From NCBI RefSeq assembly GCF_036711975.1, contig NC_091967.1, forward strand, positions 8,556,001 through 8,620,000: 64,000 nucleotides of DNA, written 5' to 3'. A program made the translations under genes and the position numbers. The stretch's first letter is position 1. Each line of letters opens with the position of its first letter. Below are positions 36,133 to 48,600 of the stretch, one piece after another. The notes under the pieces are model-generated. The model was not told the DNA's origin and did no database searches. It saw only the letters and a program-made list of their open reading frames with translations. The stretch is from Onthophagus taurus (lineage: Eukaryota > Arthropoda > Insecta > Coleoptera > Scarabaeidae).

Positions 36133-36657
36133 TTTTATTATTTTAATCTAATTACCACTGAGAAATATGTTAAAATTATAAATTTGTTTTAATTTATTTA
36201 TTTTCTATAGGTTATGAAAAAAATGTGAGGTTAAGTTCTTCACTAAACATGAAACGCGTGGGGTCAGTATCCCAACCAATGAGAACGTTCCATTTTAGTC
36301 ACGTGGGTTGTTATAAACGCGATCTTGTTTATTTTGGTCTTCAGGTCTCGGAAAGTCGGTTCCAGTCAGTTCGTTTAGCGCCGCCGCGAACGGATCGTTC
36401 GTTTCGGTCCCCATTTAATTATTTTATTTTTTTCTCTCCATTATCCGTCTCAAAAATTTATCTACAACAACCCACATAAACTATGTAAACCGAAAAATAA
36501 CAATCGAATTTAAAATCTAAAAACCGCCATTTAGAGCTTGCTGTGATCCGTTTTAAGAAAAGAGTTATATTATGGTGGTGTTTGAGTGTTTGAAACTTGA
36601 TTTTTAGCGTTTGTGGTGTTTCGAAGGTGAATTAAAAGAGATTTCCACTGGTGGAGA
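36133..36657 (+). promoter_or_regulatory. Divergent promoter region between PUSL1 and the long gene
   Basis: Contains CCAAT (in CCCAACCAATGAG, about 36267), an E-box in TCACGTGGG (36298), TTATAAACGC (36311) and an initiator-like TCAGTTCG at 36367-36374. A 5' UTR of about 290 bp would follow to the ATG at 36658. The GTGAGGTTAAG motif lies at 36224. Confidence 0.5.
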
Positions 36658-39600
36658 ATGTTCGGGGTGTTGAAGCGTAGATGGAAGCCCAAAAGGTAAG
36701 ATTTTTTTAAGAATGAGGAGTTCGTACAGCTGTTTATTGATCCGGGAATTCGGTTGGTACCACGACCTACATGATGAAACCGGACACACATCGATATTTA
36801 TACATTTTTGAGGTTATCTTTCGAAAGAGGCGGAAATTAAGGAACGATTTTAAGTGGTCCATTTAAAAACTTATCTTGTTTAGAGTTTTAACTTAAAAAA
36901 TTAATTTTTTTTAATATCAAAAATTAATTAAGTAGGTAGATATGGAAACAAAAAAGAATCGAGATGGTGTTAATATTAAAGTTAAAATTAGATTTTTTTT
37001 GAGGTTAGGTTTTTAATGAATTAACTTTCTCTTTATTTATTGTCTTCAAGATTTATTGCTTAAAATCAATTTGCATAAATTATCTCCGAATCGCTTATAA
37101 TGAATGTGTTAATTTATACAGGTGGCTTTTTTAAATATTTACTGTTGCAAAATAAACTTTAAACAAATTGGTGAGATTGTGTTATATTTTTTGATTACAA
37201 TGATAAGATTGTTCTTTATTATCTATTGTTTGATACAAATTTTTGTGTTAATTTTAAAGAAAAAATTAAATTATTTTTTTTTGTTTCTATTTTAGGTTGG
37301 CATTAAATTATGTTGATAATATTTTGACAAGAAATGTCAAAAGGTGATGTTTGACTTTTTAAATTAATTAAATCAAGCATATTTCTTCTTCCTCTTTTTA
37401 ACCCTGGAAAGTTATGCTTTTTTTTTATACGAAAAGGTTATGATGATCTAAGCACCAACAACTTTGTAAATCGATTGTATACCGGGAATTTCATATAACT
37501 CGCAATATATGAATGCAGTACGAAACTACCATGCACTTGCACTGTCCCACATGAAATGCAACACAGCTTAATAGTACAGGATTGGAAAAGGTGACGTCCT
37601 TATAACAACTGTGAGTTTCCGTCTTAAGAGATGCACGGCTAAACTCGTATGTTTCTGATTCTAGGTCTAGTGTTAATTCTACTTTTCGTTTAATAAAAAT
37701 ACACCACAATCTAACGCTGAATAACAATTAAAACTAGAACTAACACTATACCTAGAACTAGAAACATTCGGATGTTGCATTACGTGCAGCTTGTTTGGTG
37801 GTTCGCTGCCTCCGTGCTTCAACAGCTCTCGTTGGATATTTCATCTACTCCAGAAGACTTGCGATTATTCAATTTGGGATCAACTAAACACTGTCCAAGG
37901 TTCTCAACTGCTGTCCCGTCTCAAGATTAGCTGTGTTGTTGTCATTTAGTGCTATTTTTTTTTTCATCAAAAATCCATTTTTAGATTAAGAAATATCTTT
38001 ATCATAGTTCTATAACAAAGGAATTGTATGCCGTGAGTTATTACCTACTTAAACCTAATCAGTAACGCTTTACGAGCCTTTTGTTCTGCAAATAAATCTA
38101 TGGCCTCGTTATAATTAATTTGATGTGCGCTTTGATTATCAATCGCCAGACTTCATATACGTTCGTTACTCATTGTTAATGGATAGATTTTAATAAGATG
38201 GAATCACTACAACTTCGTTCACAGGTTGAGGTTGTTCTCGGATGTTTTTGGAAAGGTGTAAAACTAATCCACCAATAAAAACTAGTCTTGCACCTAAAAT
38301 TTTTACGTTTTTAACAATATTAACTTGCTAAAGTTTAAATCATAAATATTTTGTCGGTTTTGTAAAAGAATCTCTTTGGGTTATATGCAGATATTTGATA
38401 CACAACACTACCGATAAGGTAAAAACGTGGGATGGTTACGATCTTGTCTTAAAAGCCTTCTACCCACCGCCTTCGTGGGACCAACCTGGAATACACATAT
38501 AAATGCAGGGAAAGTGTTGGATTTTTTTTGTTCGTTTTAAATCTCTTAACGCTGCTTAAGTGCTCCGTATTCTTTCTTTAATTACAATATTTTAATTCTT
38601 ACCGATTTATTTATACATTTATTTCAATTAAAATTACATAACCACCTGTATTTACGAAGATTTAAAATGTAAAATATTTTTGTTAACTCAGTATCTGAAA
38701 GTTATTAATTTCGCAAGAATTATTTAAACAGCGTTTAAAATAGTTTAAATATTCTAATTGCGGTGTCATTTAGCGTTTACACACGCAAATACCTCCGTTA
38801 ATATCACTCGTAATTGAATAATCGCACGGGAAATATTCACTACCACAAAGAAACGGCGATTTTCTTTCCTTTTCAGGTTTGTCTTTACCACAAACTGTTT
38901 CTTCGAACTTCCTCAATTTAACAATTTCCGTTTTAATACGATATTTCATTTCCTCTTCGGACATAATTATTCATTTTATTTTAATATTACCAGTTTCTTT
39001 TTGTGGTCGGAAAGGATGTCATATTTTGACGTTTACGTACTGTCAGAATTATCAACGAAGTAGTGCCAACCTAATTAGTAAATATTAAAAATAATTAATT
39101 CTTTTATATAAACTAACCATTATTTTAAAGGTATAATTTATAAAATTGTTTAATTAACTTTGGATATTAATTTATTATTATTTTAACTAATAAAGTTAAA
39201 ATTATTATAAGAAAATTGCGGTGCCAACTTAACTAATTTAGTGTCAAAACTGACATTTCTTTCCTTTTAGAATATTTTTCTTTAACTTCCTTTCTTTAAT
39301 AATTTCCTTCTTAATACGATTTCCTCTTTCCTACAAAATGACTCATTTTAACCTTTTCTTCTATAATTCTTGATTAATTCCCAATTTCCTGTGCTTTTCC
39401 TTTTTGAGGTTGGAATTCAAAAATAATGAGAAACGTCAAAAAGATATAAAGGATTTACGATTGATCTGTTTTGATTTCTGCGAAGGTAACGGAATGAAAA
39501 CACTTGAAAGGAAATTGTATAACGAGTATATCTATCGCCAAGGTGTCTACTTCGGTGGCACAATTCGAAAGCTTTCTCGGTGTCCGCAATTATTATTATA

Positions 39601-42600
39601 CGAGAGGAGGGGCGGATGCGTGGGCCGGCGGATAACGGCCAATTCCGGATCGGAGTTATGTAACGACGTTTCAGGTTATAAGGGGAACAACATTGTCTTC
39701 TACCCACGTAAAATTTGTCTACTTGCCTACCATTTAAGGGTTAATTTTAAAAGAAAATCTATTAAACTAAGAATTAAAAGTATTCTGAAAATGTTGTTGA
39801 TGACGTAGATGGCGCCTTCTTATTTTTTTTTTGGTTTTGGCATTAAGCCAAATCGCCAAGGATCCCAAAGTCCCAAAATAATTCGGTTCTTCGATGAGGC
39901 AAAAAATTAAAACAAAAAAGGAGGCTACCGGAAGTGAAAATTGGAGAATTTTCGAGAGCCAAATTGAAATTTAGAATGGCGTTGCAATTCCATGTCATAA
40001 CGAATATATTTCTTCAACATTTTTAGATCCGAACAACTTTATTCATTTTGAATAAATCTTACTTTTATTAACTGTTACAAGATATCTTCTTTCTTCTCAT
40101 CCAGATCGATTTCAATCAAAATTCGTATCGTTTTTCAATCAATCAAAATGGTATCTGATTACTTTTACATCTTGTTCCTTTTTTTTTGTAAATTACTTAG
40201 TTTACTCTTGTTACTTAGTTTATCGGCGGTTTTCGCCTCTTACAGAGGAAGGGGCAAAACTGCAAGATGTAAGTACCTCTAGAGATGTCTGCCCAAAAAT
40301 AGAAAGTACAGCAAGTGCAACGCAATGTCTCTCTGGTCGGGCGTCACGCAGTCTGATCCGTCTCCGGCCCCACGGTGCCGTCCGAGTTCGACGACCTCCA
40401 CGGGACCGCTCTCGACCAAACATCTTCGTACTGACTCGGTGAGTCACCGTGGATGTGGGCCAAAGAAATAATTTTAGACGAAAAAAAAACATCATTGACG
40501 AATCATGAAAATTCAATTTTAAATTGTAAAAAAAAGTAGTAATGTTGTGTTAGGTCATAGAACTGATGTAACCTATATAAACAAGTATATAAAAAGTAAA
40601 GATATATTTATGAATCTACTTACGTTACATGATACTCTGCATTGATATTGACAGTAATTTGTCATGTGTAAGACGTATCTCTTATCTTGAAAGCGGTATC
40701 AGGTAGTCTATTGGCAGTGATTTGTCTTCTACAAACATAGTCTGGTCTTCAAGTAGCAGTAATTGGTATTGGGTCAAACAGTCTTTTAAAAATAGTTTTT
40801 AATCTGTTGTTACCAGTATCTGGTCTTCTAAATACCGTTCTGGAACCAGTTTGCAGTCTTCAGCATGAAGTATCTAATATTCCACCAAGCAATATTAAGT
40901 TAAGAAGTATCTAGTCTTTTGGCGTTATCTAGTTTTTTTGCCAATAATATCAAGTTTTTTATTAGTAGTATTTTTTTCTTTGTAGGAAGTACATAGTTAT
41001 CAAGCACCAGTATCTAGTATTGTACCAAAAAGTCTTCTCTAAATAGTATATAATCTGTTTGTTGAGGGTATCTGGTCGTCTAATTGTATTATCTTCCGTA
41101 GTCAGTATCAAGTCTTCTGGAAACAGTTTGTAGTCTTCGGCATGCAGCATCTAGTATTTCCTCAAGCTGTAAGCAGTCTTAGCTTCTGCTAGTAGTATCT
41201 AGTTTTCTGTCAGCAGTATCAATTCTTCTATTTTAGCAGTGTTTTGTGTTTTGCCAGCAGTGTATAACCTTTTAGAAGAGGTATCATGTCTTTTACAAGA
41301 AATATATGGTCTTCAATTAACATTATTTAGTCTCCTACCGGTTGTATCTAGTGTTCTGTTACGACCATCTATCTATTTCTACTATCTTGCTTTCTGTCAG
41401 CAGTGGGTAAACTTCTGAAAGTAGTATATGGGATTCTAGGTCTCTAGACTACTACCAGCAGAATTTAGTGTTGTATTAGAAGTAATTTGTTTTTGCCAGC
41501 TTTATTTAATCTTTCATTAGCTGCGCCGGGGCTTCTGCCTACAGTATTTAGTCATAGGTATGTTAATTTACTTATGGCAAGTTATGAACAAAAGTTTTAT
41601 GCAACCCAAATCTTTAGCGAATAGGTTGTGGGATACAAACAACGATTTAACTTGCTGGGATCTTAGATTCTGGCATACGATTTTGCGAAGACCGGAAGTA
41701 ATACTTTTCCCGGATATTTTCGTCATATATTGATGGGGTTAGCGAGAAAGTAATGATTACATTAAATTATTTAAAGATAACTCACCAAAGATAGCAAAGT
41801 CGTAAAAAAAACACAAGGTGAAAAAGAATGACTCAACTTGAAATGTGCTTTTGAGTAAATAACGGCGATTTAAAAATGAAAATAGTCGATAGACATTCTG
41901 AGTCATCGTATAAAAAGGTATAAAACAAAGTAAACACAACTACCGTCGCCGGTTGAGGTAAATATTTGGGCTTTTAAGGTATGCCCAGATTAAAGTCGTG
42001 GGGAAAAAAGCATAAAACATTCTTTTTAGCAAAGGTTAAATATACACACTTGTTTAAGGTCATGAGATTGTGACAATAAAAATGTAGCAATAATTAAACC
42101 TGTTTGTAAAACGTAAACATTTTATGATGATGGTACTCTTATCGATGACTTGAAGTAAAAACAACCCGTTTGGTCACCATCCGGTCAACAAATCCTTTTT
42201 TACTTGGTATTCGTTCTTATGGGTGCGTTTTTATCAATTATTTATTAGGTTGGCATTCCTTTGAGGTCTTATGTCCTCGATGCTGAATCAACAAATATCA
42301 AATAAAAAAAAAATAAATCAAAGGAAACTTTTTTTTGTAGTTCGTATTTTTTTTAACTTGTCAATTAGCTGTATCCTTGACCATATCAGTTCCTGGTTAG
42401 CGGTTAACCTCTCTTAACGGTCACAATTCTATATTTAGTCAATAATCTCGCAAGGAGTCACTAACATTAATTTTTACTGTAAATGTATCATTTTCTGGGG
42501 TTAATCTTAAATAAAATAAAAAATCCTTTGAAATGATACCAAACACAACTAGGTTATCTCGAAAAATAGCCGAGATATAAGCGGAAATGACATAAAAACA

Positions 42601-45600
42601 ATCGACAATCGTTTCGTTAAAACAATCATGTCTTGGTTGTTTTTAAAGATAAATATGGCGTGTTTGGGTTCATTTTAAAAGATTTTTAATGGAGATTAAG
42701 CGTGGAAATGAAAAAATTAAAATAATTTTTTTTTGAATATCAAGTTATCTCGAGGTTTTACATTTAAGATTATTAATTTTTTTTATTAATAATAATATTT
42801 TTCAATATAAACATAAATGATATTAATCTTGAGTGGTTTGAATATTTAATTGGGTTAAATAGTGTGGTATTCTATAGAGAGACAGGTGAGTTGCGTAACC
42901 CTTTTTCCCTATAGTGGAATTTATAATGAGAACGGGGCTCGTTCTGGTAACTTATAAAGATTTATTATGTTTCTACGGTGGAAGTGAACGTAGAAACCGC
43001 GGGAGACAAGGAGAAGGTTGCGCGTTAATCAATAAACTTTACTAAACCAACTATAAAAGTTTACAAGTGTATGTATGTACACAGAAATCGATTACGAAAC
43101 GGCATCCATAAAATGAGTTTAAAAATAATTTTTTGTGCATCGCACGAGAGGAATACCGATACGAAAAGAATCTCTCTAACCCACTTACCACGGAAGAATC
43201 CATTGTGTTTCGATTCCTCAACACCTCCAATAATAATAAACAATCATCCCATTGTTCGGAAAGAATCTCGTTCGTTATTTTACGAAGGAGAAGAATCACG
43301 CCTTTACCATTCTCAATATCCTGTTAGAGTACGTATAAATGATCGCATTTAATCACTTTTCTTAAGTGAATGAAATAAAGTGGGGTCTCTGTTGATGAGA
43401 AATGTTGCATAATGTTCATGATATAAACGATATCTTTTTATCTTGGGAAACGTCGCCGACATCTACGTTAATTAAGTAAAAAAGGGGGTCTTAGATATCT
43501 TTTATGTTGCTTTTACAAACATTTTTATAACTTGAGTTTTCAATAACATTTTTGACTTCCCTCATTATCATAATGAACCTAAGTCAAATTGAAATCAAAT
43601 CCAAATTACTTTAAAGAAATCAAACGAATTATCTTATTTATTGTTTAAGACACCGTATCTTTATGTCACATTTCTTAACCAACTTCCGCTACCAAGCCAG
43701 TGTAATTCCACGCGTAATTGAAAGCAATTGAGTAGTTGTTTCCAAAAGAGGTATGCGGAAATATTCTAAATAACTCGAGGAATTCCTCTTAAAATGGAAA
43801 ACAATTTGGATATTAATAATATCTTCTAATTTATTGCAACCCAAACGAAGTAGTTAATAATTAGTGTATTTCATTGTGAAATCGGTATTTATAAAATATC
43901 TCCAAGCAAACAATTTTATTTCTTGCAAATTGTAAAAAACAAATTACGCAACAAATTTTTGCAAATAGCAAGTTTCAAGTTTATTATGCAACATAAAGTC
44001 AGCCGTAAAAATTGAGTTGAAGTTGCATTTGCCGAGTGTTTGGAATGTCAACTAGGTGGTATTTGTTCTTTTCCTCCTAAGGCGTCATCCTCTTAAGTTG
44101 TTTTGTAGCTTTATCTCTCATCTAGTCAACTAACTCGTTATTTTTCTCCTTAAAATCATGTTTAATCATTGACAATATCCTACATTATCTTAAATAATTC
44201 AGTTTGTATTTCGTTTTATTTTGCTTTATCTCCTTTAATCTCATCGTAAACCAACTGGCCCTCCATAAAGAGGACCCCGTATTATACCAAAACCTCTTTT
44301 GCCCTTTTCCGAGTATATACTACTAGTTATCGCAACGCCATCGAGGACAATAACTCGCCACCAACGAAGCGGGAACTTCTTCTTTCCCTTCTCTCGTTAT
44401 CCTTCACAATAAGAAGAAGGATATCGTTATCTTTCCCGCAAACATAATCCCTCGGTTAACGACGAAGATGCCGCCACCGTCACTTTCCGCGTGAGGTCCA
44501 CTAATAACTTATCCTCGTCCACCTTTTTACCGCAAAAAGAAAAAAAAAATTTAATCTTGAGAAAAACTAGGTCACATCTTGTTCCTCCACGTGGATTTTC
44601 AAGGAGTGATGATCAACTCGACGGGTTGAAAAGATTTTTTTTTAAAGGTTTCATCTTCTACGAGAATGGTCAAGGTTAAAGTGAAAAAAAAAATATTTTT
44701 TGAAGGACCTTTAAAGGAGATTAAAAAAATAAAAACGATTTGATACAAAAAATTGTTTACCTTCGAGGTGAATAAGAACTTTAAGATTTAACGGGGTCGA
44801 AAATTAACGTGCCCGAGTAGTACTCGAGGGGGCGTTATCGTCGTGCACACGCGAGTTTGAAGAACGTTTTGAAAAAGCGAGATGGATGGATGGGCCCCCA
44901 TCGTACACGCTGTAATTTGAAGAATTACCCGCGGGTTTCGAATTACCACCCGACACGACGCCCCCTTAGGACAGTTTTCGAAGCGTGCTCAAAGAACACA
45001 AAGAAGGTGTGGTATACAAAGAAGAGGAACTGGAAATTTTTTGTTTCCATCACTTCCTGTTATGCGTTTCTTTTTGTATCAAGCACGTGCTATTTAAAAA
45101 TTATCAATTACTCAATTACCACTCAAGAATCGAGCTTCGCCGCGATACTTCCCAAGAAATGGATACGAAATACTACTAAAAGCTGATTAAAAAAAGTTAA
45201 CCGATATTTATTTTTATCATCTTTTTTAAATCTCTCGTTAAATTTTCAAGCTTGATGATTTTGGCATCGGTGCATAACTGAAACGTAACGTTCAACGGAC
45301 GTTAATTAGTCGAGTTTGTTGACTTTTTCGATTCATTTTTTTTTGTGGTAGCGTAAAGAAAAAGAATTTAGTTCTCTCATTATTTCTTCACGAGCCTATT
45401 TCATATTCCGTTTTCTCTTTGCGTTCGTATTTTTATTTTATATTATACACCTGGATCTTTTTGCACCTGCTCCTCGTTCTCGCGGCATGGTGTGTCGCTT
45501 CACGAAGCTCAACAAAGGATGCGGCTACGGCCACGCTAAGTGCCCTTAACGATTTCATAAATTTTTCAAGACGGCGACGTCATCCGCGTGCTCACACCGC

Positions 45601-48600
45601 ACACCATATGACGGTAAAGTTAAAAAAAACTTTATACTCAAAAAAAAATTTTTTTTTAAATTCTTTAATTTTTATGCTTAATCTCCATTAAAAATCCTTT
45701 AAAATGAACCCAAACACGCCATATTTATCTTTAAAAACAACCAAGACACGATTGTTTTAACGAAACGATTGTCGATTGTTTTTTATGTCATTTCCGGTTA
45801 TATCTCGGCTACTTTTCGAGATAACCTAGTTGTGTTTGGTATCATTTTAAAGGATTTTTTATTTTATTTAAGATTAACCCCAGAAAATCATACTTACAGT
45901 AAAACGGGTAGATACTGATGGCAAAAACTTGATACTATTAATAGAATACTGGAAATTGTTGGAAAAAGCGTAAATGTTGCTTGCAAAAGGGTAGATACCG
46001 TTAGAAAAATCAGGTAGTGGGAATAGGAGGGGAAATACTACTGGCAGAAGAATGATGCTGTTAGAAAAAGACTAGGTATTATTATTGTCAGATTAAATCT
46101 TGTGGAAAAACCAACAGCGGATCAAATAACGTTGTCATAGGACTAAATATTGATAATAGACACCTAGATACTGCTAGAAGAAGACTAATAATATCTAATC
46201 TTATCAGCAATAAATATCTAATCTTCTGCAAGCAGTATCTACTCTTTTTGTTTACTCTTTTATCAGCAGGCCATTCTTTCGTTTCAAAAATCGTGGTGAG
46301 TTGAGATGTGGCGGTTGGTATGCGAGAAAGGACAGCATGGCAAAAACAGCTTCATGTTCCATACACTTGGTATAATATCTAAATGATTTAGCGTGTGATT
46401 GCGCGTGGTACATCAGTTTCAAGGGAAAATCGTATGTGGGTGGGCAAAAAGTGTCATTTATCGTGTCATTTAAATTTTTTCCAACGTGATTTTCGTTACT
46501 GACGTTGAGAAAAATTAGTATTGTTGCATATGCGATTATGGCCAATTGAATCTCTAAAGACAAAAAGAAAAAACGACATATATGGCAGAAAAGTTGGCGA
46601 CTGACAGAGAAAAATATTGTCACATGTCGCTTTTACGAGATTTGAGAGATAATAATCCAGATGATTTTAGAAATTATTTAGCTACTAAATACAATGAAAC
46701 CTAAATACAACATTTTATTGCTTACACCTGTTTCCTTCTCCTTTATAGGGACAGCACGTAGATATCCTTCTTTGACAGAAGTTTTGCTGTTTTCTATGTC
46801 AACGGTCTCAGAAGCGGAAATCTCTTCTGGAGACTAAGGACTGTTCGCCATACTATCAAAACTCTCTGAAGGTGTGTCATGTTCTCGGATAAACATTAAT
46901 AAATTGAAATACCAGAGACTTGGCACGTATACTGATCATCACTAGAAACCCCACTTCTCTTAAATTTTTCAAATTTTTTCAGCTTTCTTCGAAACGTGCC
47001 TCTCATCGATTGGAGTTTTTTAGAGACAAGCTCTCGATCAACATTTGGGTCCACCTTTTTAAAGTACCTACTAATTAACCAAGAAAACCAGCAAATTTTG
47101 ACACAAACCATGACGTGCTGCGTGGACAGCAGTATATGGTTTTTCTAACGGTATCTACCCTTCTGCAAGCAACATCTACGTTTTTTCCAGTAATTTCCAG
47201 TATTCTAATAGCAGTATCAAGTTTTGGCCATCAGTATCTACCCGTTTATTAGCAATTTCCAGCCTTTCCAGCAACACTTAGTCATCTGCAAGCAGTGTTT
47301 AGTCCCGTACAGATAATAGCTTGTCTTCTGTCTATATCTAATAGATGTTTTATAACTAGAAGATTCCCAGAACTAGAAAGTTTTAGCACTGACGACCCTT
47401 CTAGCTGTGCACCTGTTCTTGGGATGTATCAGTCCTCTTAAAACTACCGTCCTTGCTATAATGTGCAAGGAAGTATGCATTAAAATTATTCATATAAAAA
47501 ACTTTCGGCTATAATGAACACTCCCTTCTCCATATTAGTCCGTTTTACTGTACTTTTCGAATAATTTTTTTAAGTAACAAAAATTTAATTCAAGATAGTT
47601 CAGGTAGTAATAGTTACATGCAGAAGTTGTCCTCGCCTTATAAGGTGTGGCCACATCAACGGCGACGCACCGGAGGCAATTCAATTGTTTCCAACAAAAA
47701 AAAAGCCAACCACCTGTCTTGGTTTTCTTCGTCGTCGACGTCTTCGATTTTCATTCAAGTTTTTAAGTTTGCTGAGGATCAAATCTTCTGAATGGGAATA
47801 AAAATGTTCTTTATATAGCGATTTCATTATTTTTTTTTGTTATCGCTTTGTTGACATTGAAAGATGAAAGATGTTCCCTTTGGTATGGAAATCGACCGGT
47901 AAAACAGGCCTCTGGCGTTTTACACGATATCGAGTGAAGATAAATCACCGCGGACCGTGAATCGAGGGTCCCCCTTCTCGCTTGAAAGCCAATACGCCGA
48001 TTTATCTGTAATAACTCACGCGAGAAGCAATTATCCCTGTGTACTTTGAAAATTACATAGGCAGGCGATCCGCTTCGTTCGTTATAAACGATCATGGACA
48101 CCTTCGAGGACAAAATCCTTCTTTTTTAATATCAACCATAATTCGTTATCTTTTTCTTAAATAAACATTTTTTATAGCTTTTTTTTAATGATTCATTGGA
48201 AAGTTAACATAACCCATTTTTGACAAATACATTATCGTGATGAAAAACGCCTACAGGTTCATAGACCGATACCTATATTATAATTTATCGCGGATACGCG
48301 TCGTTTCGTAATCGAAACGCTTAGAACAACCCAACATGAATAATTTATATCGAGTCTCTTTATATCTCCGTGCTGTAACCACTCTGTAACCGATGTTAGG
48401 TGCCCCGAGCGAGTTTCTCGCTCACGAGATCAAGTGCAAAATTGTGCAAGAAATTGATGAGAACCACGGTGTAGTTTCTTAATTGAAGAACTACAATTAT
48501 TATGATTGTTTTTTGATTTTTAGTAGACAATAAGGGATTATTGCTTATTCTTTGTTGATGTTGAATCACGTGAAACGATGATCACCAAATCACGCGAACC

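Larger units (their letters stand above)
45902..47247. mobile_element. Decayed PIF/Harbinger-like DNA transposon with repeat-derived inverted ends
   Basis: The left end AAACGGGTAGATACTGATGG is the inverse of CCATCAGTATCTACCCGTTT at the right; the arms match over about 105 bp (45902-46010 against 47136-47247). Inside are two coding remnants in opposite orientation: a MADF/Myb-like DNA-binding piece (minus) and a short piece resembling a Harbinger transposase N-terminus (plus). That two-gene layout is the PIF/Harbinger arrangement. No catalytic DDE region remains. The terminal arms are made of the same words as the tandem repeats near 41 kb and 57.5 kb. Confidence 0.5.

Noticed and set aside
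39404-39808. 134-codon open frame on the plus strand in the giant intron
   Set aside because: An antisense frame of similar length exists over the same bases. The residues show no domain pattern, and there is no splice or polyadenylation support.
44250-45000. GC-richer block in the giant intron as a coding exon
   Set aside because: Several short frames exist but none has paired splice sites or protein-like composition; a regulatory role is possible but unproven.
46252-46623. 123-codon minus-strand frame inside the Harbinger-like element
   Set aside because: The N-terminal part is poly-Phe/Leu from AT-rich DNA, and it overlaps the plus-strand transposase-like remnant. No domain was recognised, so I left it as part of the element only.
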